Shown here: positions 35,284 through 48,000 of the stretch, in pieces
Position numbering within the stretch: position 1 is the stretch's first letter
Layout: each line of letters begins with the position of its first letter
NCBI GenBank assembly: GCA_030268105.1
Contig: BSDZ01000078.1
Span: forward strand, 3,647,001-3,711,000
DNA from: Volvox africanus
Taxonomy: Eukaryota; Chlorophyta; Chlorophyceae; Chlamydomonadales; Volvocaceae
Direction of reading: 5' to 3'
Length of the DNA: 64,000 bases
Program-made: the position numbers and the translations under genes
Notes under the pieces: generated by a model
The model's input: the letters and a program-made list of their open reading frames with translations, nothing else
Database searches by the model: none
What the model was told of the DNA's origin: nothing

Positions 35284-36740
35284 TCAAAACGCTACCGCTT
35301 GATTATTTTTCGCATCCACTGCGACATGGTTCATTTGAACCATCAGCTTCTTCAAAATGGGGCAACATGTCGTCCAGGTGCCTTGGAGCGCAACGCTGCG
35401 GGAATTTGAGACATAATACATCAATAAGACCAAAGCCACACTAAGATTATCAAACTTAAAATCAATACTCCGGCAAACGTTCGGCCTCGGCGCAGCCCGC
35501 CTCGCTCCTGGTGACTCAGCCTTCTCCCCTTCAGCCGACGCCATGGATCCGGCGATCGCCGGCACCATAGGGTGATTGACCGGGCCAGACCCACGGGGTC
35601 TGCCCACCATGTCTCTGCCGCCTGTTGCTCCAGCAATTGTTGCTCTTTCATTAATGCCACCGTCAGGAGGTGTACATGTTGTCCTCCCTGTCCACGCGCG
35701 CTGGGTCGCACTCCTGCTCCCGGACTCGCTTGTACCCAGCCCCATTACGGGCAGCAATGGTTGCACATGTGCAACCATTATTACCCATAATAGGGTTGCC
35801 TGGATCGCTGACCACCAGCATGTGACTGTGTGGCAGACCTGGTCCTCCACTGCCGCCAACATTGTCTCCAGCATCTCAGGTAGAACCTCATTCTGGCCGC
35901 CGCTTATCTCCTGGTAATACTGCTGGATGCCCACCTGCACCTGGTCCACCCATTGAGTGTAGAACTGCACCGGGTGCTGCACCTGCTGCACCTGCTGCCA
36001 ACATCACCACACCGGCTTGTACTCAGGTGCAGCCCCGGTGTCAGCAGGCCATACCAGTGCTCGGTGGGGCTGCACCTGAGTACAAGCCGGTGTGGTGATG
36101 TTGGCAGCACTGGCGACCTGGTCAGCCATGTGATGCAGACCAGTGAGGCGGCAGGGCCAGATATGCATGACGCAGCACGAGTTGTGGGCATGATGGCAAG
36201 ATTGGCAATATTGTGTTTCATGACTGCATCTCGGCCCAGGGCAGTGTGGGGCCGAGCTCATTGGCATGTAAGCGCCTGAAGGAGGTGAATGCAGCGCTGG
36301 GCAGTTTTGCCAAAGAGGTGACAAAGAGGGCGTCGGCGAGCTGGGGGATAGCATTAAGGACCTTTTGTCCAGGGTGAGAATGTGTTATGGCGCGAAAGAC
36401 GTGCTGGGTGCTGTACTTAGATGGCGAGACACTACTGGCAGCTTGGCAGAATGCAGCCGCCAGCTTGAGGCAGGGGAAACCAAGGCATAGAAAGTACGGC
36501 CATTGGGCTGGCAGGGATCCGTTCGCGCAATGAGGTGCGGGCAGCAAGGGTACGGATGTGGTACTAAATGGATGATGGGTGATTGGGAGAGTGTGATGGC
36601 GGGAAAATGATGAACCTGAGAGAAGCCTGCGTTTGACTTGGGAGCCCCCTGGAGCCCTTGGACTCACACGAGCAGAAGCATCGTCCCTAGAGAAGTGGAG
36701 TGGAGCGTGGAGGACTAACAAAAGAAAAACAAACATTTCT
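35284..36740. mobile_element. Possible degenerate mobile or repeat element
   Basis: Contains a 235-codon minus-strand open frame (35284-35991), several shorter overlapping frames to 36740, CACCTGCTG tandem triplets near 35970, and the perfect 44-bp inverted repeat at 35993-36109. None of the frames shows a reverse transcriptase, transposase or gag zinc-knuckle motif, and no terminal repeats or target-site duplications could be recognised by eye. The call rests on the inverted repeat and the absence of a spliced host gene. Confidence 0.25.
35993..36109. repeat. Perfect 44-bp inverted repeat, 29-bp spacer
   Basis: The left arm 35993-36036 starts TGCTGCCAACATCACC and ends GGTGCAGCCCC; the right arm 36066-36109 is its exact reverse complement. 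Transcription through it would give a long, perfectly paired hairpin, such as a small-RNA precursor. A recent inverted duplication or the tip of a hairpin-ended element would look the same. Confidence 0.9.
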
Positions 36741-38549
36741 AGAGCATAAACTGGTTACCGATGGATATAATACTAAAGGCTATGTTCCTGATAGTGTGTT
36801 GTAGGAGATCAAGAGCAAGTGGAGCAGAGGACAGGTGGCAGCCAGGGTTCCGGGTGGCAGGGAGAGAAAAAACACAGCTAGGCGGAAGGGCTGGAGGGGA
36901 GGAAGCCAATGAGTGTTGAGCTTAGCTGTGGACCCGGTGGCGAGTAGCAAGCCTGCAGAGTTGAAAGACCTTCTCTTGCACCCTATGCAAGGAGCAAAGT
37001 TGGCGGCCTTGCTCATCCACTACGAGGAGGAGATTCAGAGGGCTGTGTCGCAGCCAAGGTATGTAATGGACCCGGATCCAATGGATAGCGCATCAGCGTC
37101 CGAGCCAAACAAGCTTCACAATCCAGATGAGTTTAAGCCAAGGTGGCTTCAGGTGCACGACCCTTCAGGTGGCACCGATCCTTTGAAGACACATTGTCAG
37201 GAGGGCAGAAGCTGAAGTGAACGGTAACCTGGGTCCTGAAAATGGTGTAACAAGGGGTCAAGCGCCCGTGGGTGGGGGTGTTTTCGCCTGGTACAGAGCA
37301 GGCCCAAATTGCACCAAGAAATTTGAAAAAGTGCGCAGCATTCTGGTGCAGCGGAGTCAGCCAGTTGAGCAAAGGCTGACAGGTATTCAGCCACACAAAG
37401 CGAGGTTTGATAGCCATCACAGCACTTCAGGTCACTGAGAGCTTACAAGGGCTTCGAGGCAGGATAGGAAAACTGTGCTCGGTGAAATGGGGTGAGCCCA
37501 CGGTGGTCAAACAGATACGAGGTCATAGAGAATAAATCATTAGGCACGCTGCGATGTACGATCTGCTTAAGTATGAACTCTTAGAAGTTATGGTGGACTA
37601 CGTTCGGGAAGAGGACTATTTGAATACCCTGGTGACAATCAAGGCCGGGTTATTTTCGGGTGCTGATTCATCTGTTTTTGGTAGGACGTGCAACCAAGGG
37701 TTGTTTTATCCTATCATATTAACGCCCGGGATTAAGCATAGGTGAAGTTCAGGCAAGGTAGACGGCTGGTGTGTCCAAAGGCTCAGTGAATGTTTTCTTC
37801 TTCCGCGACTAAATTTGTGGGTCAGGGGTCTCCTGCTGGAGTAGGTGGTATCCTGCGATGATCACTGGAACATGACATACAGCCATGAAGCCATGAAGCT
37901 GACGATCTCGGTTTTACAAGAATTGCTTCATGAATGCTGCGTTTAATTTGAATGCTGATTTACGTTATGGCTTGCGCTAGGGTTGATGGATCAGTCCCAT
38001 GCTATGAGAACTTTGAAGAGACCGAGGGCCTCTGAGGGCCTAAATAGGACACGCGATACAACACAACTCACAATTTACACGCAAAAGCCCCCTTGATCCC
38101 AAAGAATTCATCTTGGACTTTCCGTCGTCTTAATGTATGGGGTAATAGGACTGATTCTGCGGCGTGATGAGTTCTGGGACTGATATTGGACTGATTCCCA
38201 TTTGTCTTTCCCCGTGTACACCGAATCCAGAAACCTCGCCACAGTTGCAGCTAAGGTCACAAGCCGGATCAGCCAGACGAGACTATAACGTCCATGCCAT
38301 TCTTACCACTCCAAGGCGCTGGATGGTTGCGCCTTTTAAACCTCCCAACAGTCACCCAGAGGTACTACCTGCTTACAGTACAGGTCAAGTTGTGACCGAA
38401 TTACCGTATCGCACCAGGCCGGTGCACCAGGTGTTCAGCCGAGGGTGAGATCCGCGGTGCTTAGCGGGCATCGCTTCAGGTCTGTAACGGGGCCCATCAC
38501 ACCCCCATACAGCTAAGCTCTTCCTGCACACATCTCGCTCGCTCAACGC
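36741..38549. other. Region without a recognised gene
   Basis: Plus-strand open frames at 36913-37215 (100 codons) and 37554-37745 (63 codons) have reasonable amino-acid composition but no splice-linked partners or known motifs. The stretch may be repeat-derived or part of an unrecognised gene. The right end should include the promoter of the ubiquitin-like gene. Confidence 0.3.
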
Positions 38550-40370
38550 ATGGCGGAGGGCGTGTCCCTGGGCAAGGGCGCGTGGGACTGCGATAAGCGG
38601 CAAGAAATTTCCCCCGACAAAGAGGTGCGGCTGCATGTGGGTACATCCATGAAAGGGTAACACCTACCGATACCGACGTCCTGATGCTGCTCTCCAAACA
38701 GTCTACATCAAGCTTAGCGGCTCCGTGAGCCATTTATGTGTTAGCACCTCACCAGCGGGCGCCTTTGAATCTGATGCTATGTGTAGCGGCAGCTGGTCGA
38801 AAACCGATTGGAATGCTGCACAGGAAATTGGTGAAGCGTAAACCATGTATGACAAACGGCATTGATGATATGCGATATGCCATCAAAGGACGTGACGCAA
38901 CCGGTGTGCTGATCAAGAATTCCAATCGACATCCTCCCCCCCTTTTCTTTCGCTGTGCCATGCACCAAACCCCCACTTGAAGGCGGAGGTTTTCGAGGAG
39001 ATTGCCACGATGGACCTACCTTTTGAGGGCATTCCCACTGTCCCACCCCGGAAGGACCGTTCGCACATGGTACGGCAGCTGGTTCGTATGGTCACGGGCT
39101 TCGATTAGAGTTTTGTTGGATTCCCCACAGAACCGAAATCCAAATTTCTACTCGTGGTAGACTTTCGCTGGATGCGCGCCTCTTACCTGCTGGAAAGCAA
39201 ACGAGTCCTCGGCCTCCTGTTGCAATGTAGAGCGCCACTTTGCCCAACTTCCAAACTCGGCCTCACCTTTGCGTCTCCAGTACATGGATGGAGTGGAGTG
39301 ACGTATCTGGTCTAGATGAGTCAGCCAGATCGTGGCAAGGCAAAAATCGCAGTAGCTTAGCGGTCCATTGGCTGCTGGTCACCCTCTGAAGTCCCCAATC
39401 CATTCCTGTCCAGGTGTTCTTCTGCGGTGGCTGCCGCTACCGTGTGACTGCCCACCCGGACTGGACCGTGGCCAAGGTGAAGCAGGCACTTTGGGCTGGT
39501 GGCATCCAGCGCTCCAATAAGCCGCTGGAGAAGCGGGCAACCCCAGGGCTGCATAGCTGGGAGGACCTGGTGAGTGAGGGGGACACATGGCTTTGGGGGC
39601 TGATGGATGAACGAGGGTGTGTGATGGAGTAACCACCATCGGGTAGTTGAACTTCCGTACGAACGAAAGTTAATGTGCGGAAATGTCCCTGTGGGATTGG
39701 TCTGCGGGATGGCTGGATGGTGCAGGTCAGCCGTCCACACCGGCACCTAGAGCGCTGCAAGACCGTCGTTAAATAACATTGTTCGCAGTCGTGGGGCCTG
39801 CTTGATATAGGATTGCGTATAAACATATGGGCTTGTGGCTTTCATTAAAAAGTGGGTTTGGCTTCATCGGTTGTGGAAGAAGGATGGACGGACTGACGGA
39901 GCTGCACGACCACCGGTTGTAATCTCGGAAGGTCGTAACTGCCCATGACGTACCGAAGCGGGCTTTGTGGATGATGAAGAAATTTATATAAGAAAACAGG
40001 CTTTCTGTGTTGCCGTACAGGCCCTGATCTACGCCGGCGAGGTGTTAGATGACAACGATAAGTGCATGGCGGACTACCACGTGCCACCGGTAAGTCAGTT
40101 GGGATTTAGTTAGCTTGGACAGTTTACGACGCCATAACGACGCCAGATGCAGACTGCGAGAGGTCCATGGAAACGATGCAAAAGTCAGGGCTGTGGCATG
40201 ACCAGCCGCGTGACATTGCGCCAACGCACATGTTACACGATTCCAACCCGATCTCAGCCCTGGGTGTGCATTGCCTTGGATCTATGCAGGGCTGCCAATG
40301 CCTCATCGCCATCGAGCGCGCAAAACTGGACAGCGGCCGCCCTGATCCCGATTCTGCGTACTGGAACTAA
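38550..40370 (+). CDS. Small ubiquitin-like-fold protein (155 aa)
   Basis: Five exons, 38550-38624, 38983-39069, 39414-39569, 40021-40089 and 40290-40370, all in phase 0 with GT-AG introns, give a complete 155-residue protein starting MAEGVSLGKGAWDCDKR and ending PDPDSAYWN. The central part (VTAHPDWTVAKVKQALW, then ALIYAGEVLDDNDKCMADY, then VPPGCQCLIAIE) follows the ubiquitin pattern: a beta-hairpin, a helix with TVxxVKxxL, the LIYxGxxLxD turn and a final strand. There is no C-terminal Gly-Gly, so it is not a conjugated modifier; it is more likely a domain that binds a partner. The third exon could end at 39569 and the second at either 39069 or 39078. The exact family is not recognised, but the tail sounds conserved. 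I am confident of the gene and moderately confident of the fold. Confidence 0.75.
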
Positions 40371-41291
40371 GTGGTCAGCTGGTTGCTGACAGATGGCAAA
40401 CGGTCAATTACATCACGCACGTAGGGAGTATTCCTCAGCCGCAGAACTTCTGGGCGTGTGCCCAAGCTTCGGCACTCAATAGTTTGGGTTGCGTCCCCCC
40501 AGAGGCTTGCTCGCACATTTCGGTCCAGACGCATAACTGGATTGTATGGTGCCGCCCCACTTTTGGGGGCCCTCTGTACTTCGTGGCTTGTTGAACCGAG
40601 TTTCGGGGATGTCAGGGAGCTTAGGTAGAGGGCTGCCTTGCGCGTTTCCAAGTAAGGCAGCGTGCAGTGCAACATACCTGGTCCCCCGCTGCGGATATCC
40701 ACAGCCGGATGGGGGGATGTCGTGTCTGGCCAAAGCCGCCCCCAGATCGCACGCTGTTGGCCAGCGTGTGCTGGGAGAACCGTGAGTCCGGCACTTTGTC
40801 CCTGGTAGCTGCGGTGAGGGAGGTGCCGAATACCTTAGTGCTTCACGGCGTTTGTTAAATAAGCTTGTACCCAACTGCCCATGCCAGTGTCATCCTTTTA
40901 TAATGCATTGGCTACCAACTAGGCACGAAAACATCCCAGCTTCAGCCACCAACCTACGCTTGCCCCAATCTGTGCACCGTGGCACCTGGCTCTACGATCC
41001 GCACCTTCGTTTCGTTTCAGTACATCAGAACAAGTTACCCTATAAAGGACCCTGTTGCTACGCACTCTACACGAAAAGCTCACTTCTTGCCTTGGTTATC
41101 AAACCTTCAGGGTATCACAAGCGACATCCACAAAATCTAATCCCGAGCCCAAAAGGCGTTCACCGACGTGAAACATGAGGATTCCGCACACGTGTGGCTA
41201 ACAGGCCGCCCTTCATCGAAGAGGCCTTTCATTCCACAGGCGAATTTTCGTCAACTAACCAAACATATCAGGCGTACCCGAACAGGGCACT
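40371..41291. other. Intergenic, converging 3' flanks
   Basis: Lies between the stops of the ubiquitin-like gene (+) and the ChuX-like gene (-). A 132-codon minus frame at 40476-40874 and its plus-strand partners overlap each other and have no splice support. No TGTAA was found close to either stop. Confidence 0.45.
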
Positions 41292-42861
41292 TTAAAAGGT
41301 GACGCTCTCGCCGTACTTGGTCGCGAGATCTGTCCACGCCGCCACAGCCGCTGGGTCATACTGGCCTTGCTGTCCATGCAGGAGGCACGACATGAGCACC
41401 TTGCTGTCATCGCCCAGGAAGCGCGTTGCGTAGATGTCGTACTCTCCAGACTTGGCCTTCGACTTCACAAACTTCACTTCTTTCACCTGAGGAAGAAGAA
41501 GGCAAAGAACAGTACGGTAGTGCGCCTAACCGTTCATTTGTATGTAAGTGTTACAGGGTGATATTCCGCATCAGCAACTCACTAACCTGGGTGGAGTTCG
41601 TATGTAAGCATCTTCCATTCCCCTTCCTGTACTACCTGGCCTTATACCCAATCATTTACTCGCCGGTATAAGAGTGTGGGTCCCCACGTGGGACTCGTGG
41701 GACATTTCTCCCGTGCAAAAATGTTTGCAGATCGAGATGGTGAAGAAACAAAATAACTTTTGTAATTGCGCAACGATACAAAAGTAAGGACATGGAATCC
41801 TCGTTACATAGAGAGGGGTTCCGTATGTCTATTACTTGCGTGCATTAACCAGGAGCACATGGGCATGTCGGCAATCATCCTCATCATCCTCATACCCACA
41901 ATATCAGCTGGGCGCCGTGCTCTGCAGGGGCCCCACTACGGTAAATACGTGCAAAATGTATTTAGCTCTTTTAAGTACACATGTTCTAGATCTGAGCCAT
42001 GTTGCATGTGGAGGCCTTGAAATGAGGACATAACGACCCATCTAAGGTGACGGTTAGTTATAAGGCACAGGAAGGCACAGTCTGGGTGCAATGAGACCAA
42101 ATAATCCCAGCACCCATTTGGTGTTCGCCTGCCTCTCAATTCGAGGTCATACCTTCGAGAGCGTAATGTGGCATTCAAAAGACTTGTCTTCGGACGCCAC
42201 CGTGGCAAGGACGCCGCGGCTGGGAACTTCGTTGTATCGCACGCTGCAGGCACGCAACCATAAGACTGTGAGCACTTCCTTATAAATCTCACACAGAGTA
42301 TTCAAAATCGGCATGCAAAAGCCCTAGATTACTGCATGGATGCATATTCCGTGACATTCTGGGTATAATCACAACGGTTACCGTTGCCCGTCGATTATCA
42401 AATGATCAAAATGATCAAGTCATCAAGTGTTCAAGTCTGCATCTCAAGTGAATTTCCACACCCACATGGTTAAAAGTCAGACGCAATTATTCGTAAAGCG
42501 CAATAAAATAATATCACGATGTATTTCCGCTGCTCTTGCCGAAGGAGGTTGTTTTCAGACTGCAGCTTATGGTTTTCAACACGGTTCAAATTCAATCTAC
42601 TACCAGTAAGCAAAATATAAAATATATTGGTAAAATTAAAGGAGACACATCGCACCTGCCAAAGATGTTTACGCTCTCTAGAATTGCGCCGTCGCCAAGC
42701 ACAATGAAGCGGACCTTGCCGAGACCAGCATTGGCAGCGTCGTCGAGGAGAGACCTCACTGTAACTCCAGCCTGCGCATGCAACCTTAAGGCAGTTGCTG
42801 GCGGTCTCGCAGCGCGCCGGAGGCCGCTGCTCGTGAAAGGCCGAGGCCGTGAGGCAAGCAT
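41292..42861 (-). CDS. Small ChuX/HutX-like protein, probably organelle-targeted
   Basis: Three exons, 42656-42861, 42153-42243 and 41292-41486, join in consistent phases (2, then 0) to a complete 163-residue protein. The first 30 residues (MLASRPRPFTSSGLRRAARP...) are rich in Arg, Ser and Ala and lack acids, as in chloroplast or mitochondrial transit peptides. The rest has the strand pattern of the haem-utilisation ChuX/HutX family: GKVRFIVLGDGAILES, then a FECHITLSKVKEVKF strand pair, then YDIYATRFLGDDSKVLMSCL, then a final helix AAVAAWTDLATKYG. Haem or tetrapyrrole binding is inferred from this pattern only; the resemblance is from memory and the protein could be another alpha/beta fold. 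Alternatively the gene starts farther upstream: an open segment at about 43112-42973 could splice in phase 0 to the residue before AGVTVRSLLDD, in place of the transit peptide. Confidence 0.75.
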
Positions 42862-45023
42862 TGTTTATGCTGACAACAGGATAACTTCTGACTAGAGAGA
42901 TAGAGATGCAGTCGTCATTAGAAAGGGAGCTGCCTTGCTCGTACCTTATAGCCGTTGGATCTCCATGCCGTACTTCACCGCAACCCGACCGCCCAGTGAT
43001 TCCACATATTCACCGCGCGCTGCAGCCTCCACGATAGGAAAGGCGGACGCGTATCGCACACCGACCTTCTTGCCTTCCCCATCAGTCCCACTTGTTGTCA
43101 GGTACCAGGTCTAAGCAACCGTTTCTGCGGCCTCTGCAAGGACGATATTGTAGGTTTTGGTGTATCGCAGGAGCAGTGCACGCGTGTCACGCAATCCTGA
43201 TTGCTCTCATACCATAGCCCATGTGGAAAAGCCCACACGGTGCGTAGTCTTAAATAAAGCTACGTGGGCAGGAAACGTCTCCGACAGGTATGATTCTTTT
43301 CCATTCATTTCCAGGGACAATAGCTTTCTGCGAGGATTGCCATCGGACCAGTATGTGGGCACCACTTGACAATTCTGACGGCACCGCACGCAAGAATTAC
43401 TTAAACAGCTAATGTGTAAGCGCACAATCGGCGGGTTGCCTGTGTGCAATCTTCGTACAACACTGGCTGCTACTGCGGCAGGCAAGGACGAGGTGAGCAA
43501 GGATGGCAGGGTCGTAGAGTGGGCAGTCCTAGCAGTTCATGTACTGCCCCATCGCGCAGCATCCGCATATGGCTATAACCAAAAGCGACTAAGCCATGGC
43601 GTTACAGACAGACTCGTTGACAGGAACGCTACATTTGTCAGCATTGGATGAGGAAGGTCTATAGTCTCAAGTGGAGACCGGTGCCAAAGGTTCTTGCAAT
43701 CGGGACCTTTCGGGACAAAGCGCGTTTAAGGACATTTGCTTACCAAAGCACAAAGTTCTATAGTGCGCGCGCTCAGGACACCCGTCCTCAACCAGTTGCC
43801 AACAACGGGTCAATAAGCAGCATGCATTTCGATAAGTGTGCGGCCTCTCCAGCTATGTACCCCGTGCGCCTGTCGCCCGCTACCGCACACTGCGAATGCA
43901 GCTACCATGACATGCACAAACACCACAAGTACAATATCTGTACGCACGCAAGCTTCCACCATCCCGAGCCTCCTGAATACTTCAATCGCCTAATTGTTGG
44001 GCAATGCGTGAACATAAATATGAACCTGCTGTACAGCCATGGGAGGCACCGTAATCACCGCAGTTAGAAAATATGCTTAACGAGCCAAAATGCCAGGCGC
44101 CCCAGCTTGGCTCAGAGTGACCAAATGTCTGCGCGCTCCTCTGCAGCTGAAAGCGCCCGCCGCGCCCACCCATCCACGTGGGAACAAGTTGCGCCACCAA
44201 ACAAAAAGCTGTATCCATCAGCGTACGCGAGCCCTTTCCCGTGGAAGGACACCGCCCGCCATCTCGGCGGGAAGGTGGTCCCCCGTACTCCCCGGCACTG
44301 CTACCCATCCCACCCGGCAACGCGAAACCCTAAGCACCTGTGCCGCCCCCACTTGCAGCGTGCTTCTGTTAGCAAGGACTTCCAACCCCCTTCAGCAGAC
44401 TAAGTGCAGACCATCCCACTGCATTTGGCGAACCAATTATATGTAATCTGTGGGACCCTCCTGCCCAGCTGCTATCACGTTCGTTGCATTTGCCGGGCGC
44501 CGCCAGCACCTTCCCTGTCGCAGCGTCTGACACTGTGGGACCCTAAATCATTTCTCAAACTAGGCCAAGTAGTCCTAGGACGCGATCGGGCACAGCGCCA
44601 AGAGTCCCTGCATCAGCGGTAACACTCTGGCGTGGACCCCGGGGCTCTGCCACTAGCAAAATACATTTAGGCCCCCTTGGGTTGTTTAGTTCCGTTCTGG
44701 GCAGGTTCTATCTCACGCTAGCTCTGGCAACACGCTGATGGAGGCCCGCGACCCAATGCTGAGCACCTTACAGAATATGGGATCCGTGCCCAGCGTCCCC
44801 AGACTGCCCGTGCTCCCCTCGCTGCCGCCGCCTCGGAAGCTGCTGGAACCACCGGGAACGGTCCACACTCGTGATGCCGCTCGTGACACGGACGCGGAAT
44901 GGGACTTGGGCTCCAGGCCAAGACCCAAAGCTGCCAGGTGTTCGTCATCGTCACCCTCGCCGAAATCGGCATCGCCCCTGAGGACGAAGGCTCCGCCACC
45001 GCCACCGCCTCTGGTGAGGGCGT
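42862..45023. other. Region with no confident gene
   Basis: The minus strand at 43112-42953 encodes a conserved-looking segment (EGKKVGVRYASAFPIVEAAA ...) ending in a TAA; it may be an upstream exon of the ChuX-like gene or the end of another gene. Open frames at 43207-43500, 43648-44067 and 44090-44446 have no splice partners. The right end, 44768-45023, is the IFT88 3' flank, in which antisense and sense frames are open but not coding. Confidence 0.3.
44768..44772 (-). promoter_or_regulatory. TGTAA polyadenylation signal, IFT88
   Basis: TTACA on the plus strand (TGTAA on the minus) about 250 nt beyond the IFT88 stop codon. Confidence 0.45.
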
Positions 45024-48000
45024 TCACATAGGCAAGAGGTCGTCCCCCAGCTGCTCGTTTCCCCAGTCGTCGGCCTCTTTGCCACCCATATGCTCCTTGA
45101 CCAGCATCTTCTTACCGCGGTTCTGAGCGGGATCACAGGAGACAAGGAATCGCGGGGTGTCAGGGACTTGGCAAGGAAAGTGAAAACGTCAGTGATGCAA
45201 CCGGCCCTCCTTGGACACCACATTAGTGGGCATATCAGCACTTTGCAGCGGATTCCGGATTGAGCTGGGCAGTGGGCGACAGCCGTATTCTAAGCCAATT
45301 GGTCAAGGACCTGCTACAGAACCCCGAAGGGTCATCAACAAACACAGCGCTCAGCGGTTACATTTCACAGATACAGCACTGGACATTTAAATGGGTCACG
45401 GGATTGACTAACCCGCGGCCGAACCTGATCATGAACCTACCTGCGCCGAGACTGCAGAGCTACCCAAGTCGTCGTCTATGCCCATGCCACCGACGGGTGC
45501 ACCGGCGGGTGCCGCTGCAGCCGCAACCGTTGCCGCATCTGGTATGGCGGCCTGCAGGTGTATAGGGACAACGCACACAGACAGGTATTGTGTGAAATGA
45601 AGGCTATGATAATGCAAGCCTTCGTGCTCGTTCGCATATCTGGCGATGGCCTAACAAGACTGCTTTGTCAAGTGACGTTCAGGGCAAAAGGGCTCGACAG
45701 GTACCTGGGGCAATGCCGTAGAGGAGAACCTACGGCCTTGTGCGGATGTCCTTGGTGCTTTCTACAGCCTCAATCAGGATTCCCGCCTACCTTCTCCGCC
45801 TTTTTGAGCTTGTTCATATACTCTCCCGCCTCCGCACGGCGGCCCAGCTCGCTGCACAGGTGTACCAGATAGCGCAGGCACTCAACGTTCTCTGGGTGCG
45901 CGGCATGGATCTGCTTGTACTTAGCCAGCGCCCCCGGCAGGTTGTTGGTCCGGCGGTAGCAGGAGGCCACCATCAGTGCCCATTTGACCTCCTGCAGAGT
46001 GTGTCAAGGCAACGGTGTGAGCCGCAATATGGTTTACATCACTGCGCAAAACATGGGATACGGGTAAGCGCAGCCAAACTTTCGATCATTACCGTAGACG
46101 CCGGGATGATATGCATTCGGAAGGCCGGGATAAGTTGTACCAAAGGGAGGAATTTGGTGCGGCCGTGAATCCCTATCGCATTCGACGAAGAGCCCCAAAG
46201 AGCCGAGCTGCCGAAGATGCAGTCCTGACAATTCAGAGGCGCAACATACCTGTGGTTGGATTTTGGAGGCCAGGTCGAAGAAGGGCATCGCCTTCTCGTA
46301 CACCTCGCTCTTGACGTGGTAGGCCCCCAGCCAGGAGATGACGTCCATGTTGACCGGGTATACGCGGTGGGACTCCTACGTGCGCAGTGATTGATGGTGA
46401 AGGGGTGTGACACGCAGCACTGCTGCATCACATGGCAGCTAGCTAACCGCCACGTTTGCACCCGTTCTGTTCCGGGTGCATGCCTAGCTTCAGACTAAAT
46501 CGTAGCTGCCCATACCACAGCTCCCGAATTATAGACATGCATATTTCAGCCTAAGTCTTCTGGGAGTATCTGAGAGCAGCTGCCATATACAGCCGCCCTG
46601 CGTCCCAGCCCGGACACCGCCATCGCGCAGTGAGTGCCCAGGTATCCCGCACACCTGGTAGTAGTGCAGCGCCTTTGCCTCGTCATCGAACCGGGCATGG
46701 ATAGCCCCTAGCCGTGCGAGTACCCCAGGATCATTGGGCACTAAACTCGTCAGCATTTCAAACCATTTGACAGCGTTCTTAAAGTCGCCCATCATATCGT
46801 ACGTCGTCGCGATTTGGTGAATAACCTGCGAGGTTTGGGCAGTTGGGCATTTTGAGGATGGCATCTGGGATCACACTGTTGTCTAATATTGAAACCACTC
46901 AACTCACCCCGCGGGCCCAGGGGTCCTTCAACCTCTGCCCAAACAGCTCAGGATTTCATACTCGCTGTCCAATTATACAGGTGTTATCACTAAAATCACA
47001 CAGGTATCACCCAACCACCCAATCGTTCTCTCAGTCATCTGACCCAACCAACCCAACATGAAGTCACCCGATCCAACATACCTCGACGTTGTCGGGTACA
47101 ATGTGGTTTAGCTTTTTAAATGCAGCCAGTGCATATGGCAGCTCATTGAGGCGCTGCGACACCAAGCCCAGATTGTATATCGCCTCCACGCAGTAGGGAT
47201 CGATGCCTGCCGCCTCGTTGAACAGCGAGCGGGCGCCCTCAAGCTCTCCACGCTCTACTAACACACAGCCCTTATTCACGTACGCGCGTGCGTTGTACCT
47301 GCCGCAAATACGCAAGATTCGCCACCTTAATTAGCCATAGAAAGCGAGGCTCCACCGCAGGAAAATGACATCAGACGAGATAAGGAGATGAATATTGAGA
47401 TAACCAGATGAATAATCCTGGAATGACTGGGAGGCTGCCATAACATGTATGAGGCTGTATGGGTGATGACCCGGAGGTGTTTGGGAAGCAGCATTGCATA
47501 CCTGTCGTTCTTGAGCGCCATTTCCGAGTACTTGTCCGCCTGATCCGTCTCGCCCTCCAGGTAGTACAGGAAGGCCAGGTTCGTAGCGGCGCGTGCCTTT
47601 ACACGGGGCTCCTTCTTCTCGAACTCCTGCACGGAGGAGGCGTGGATAGGGAAATGCACGCTTAGGAGTTTGTGAGGAGGGGCCGGGTGGAAGGCCTTGT
47701 TTTCTCACCAGCTCCAAGCCCAGGTGCCTGCCGTGGAAGGAGGCGATTTCCGATTGCTGGCCGAACATTGCACTACTGCATGTGCAGTCCGCATACGTAT
47801 AAGAGTTATAACCTGTATATTCCTCCTAATCGCGAGGGATGTCCTATCCCTGTATATGCATTGCACAGCCAGTCCGTATGCCCCTTTGTGCGCCTCACCT
47901 TGAAGACGCCGACGGCCTTGTCGAACTGCTTCTGGCCCATGAAACGGGTAGCCTTGGCCAGCTCCACCTTTAAGAATGCAATCGGTTAAGATAGGGCCAG

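Noticed and set aside
35284..35991. 235-codon minus-strand frame as a transposon protein
   Set aside because: No reverse transcriptase, integrase, transposase or zinc-knuckle residues visible; kept only as part of a low-confidence repeat region.
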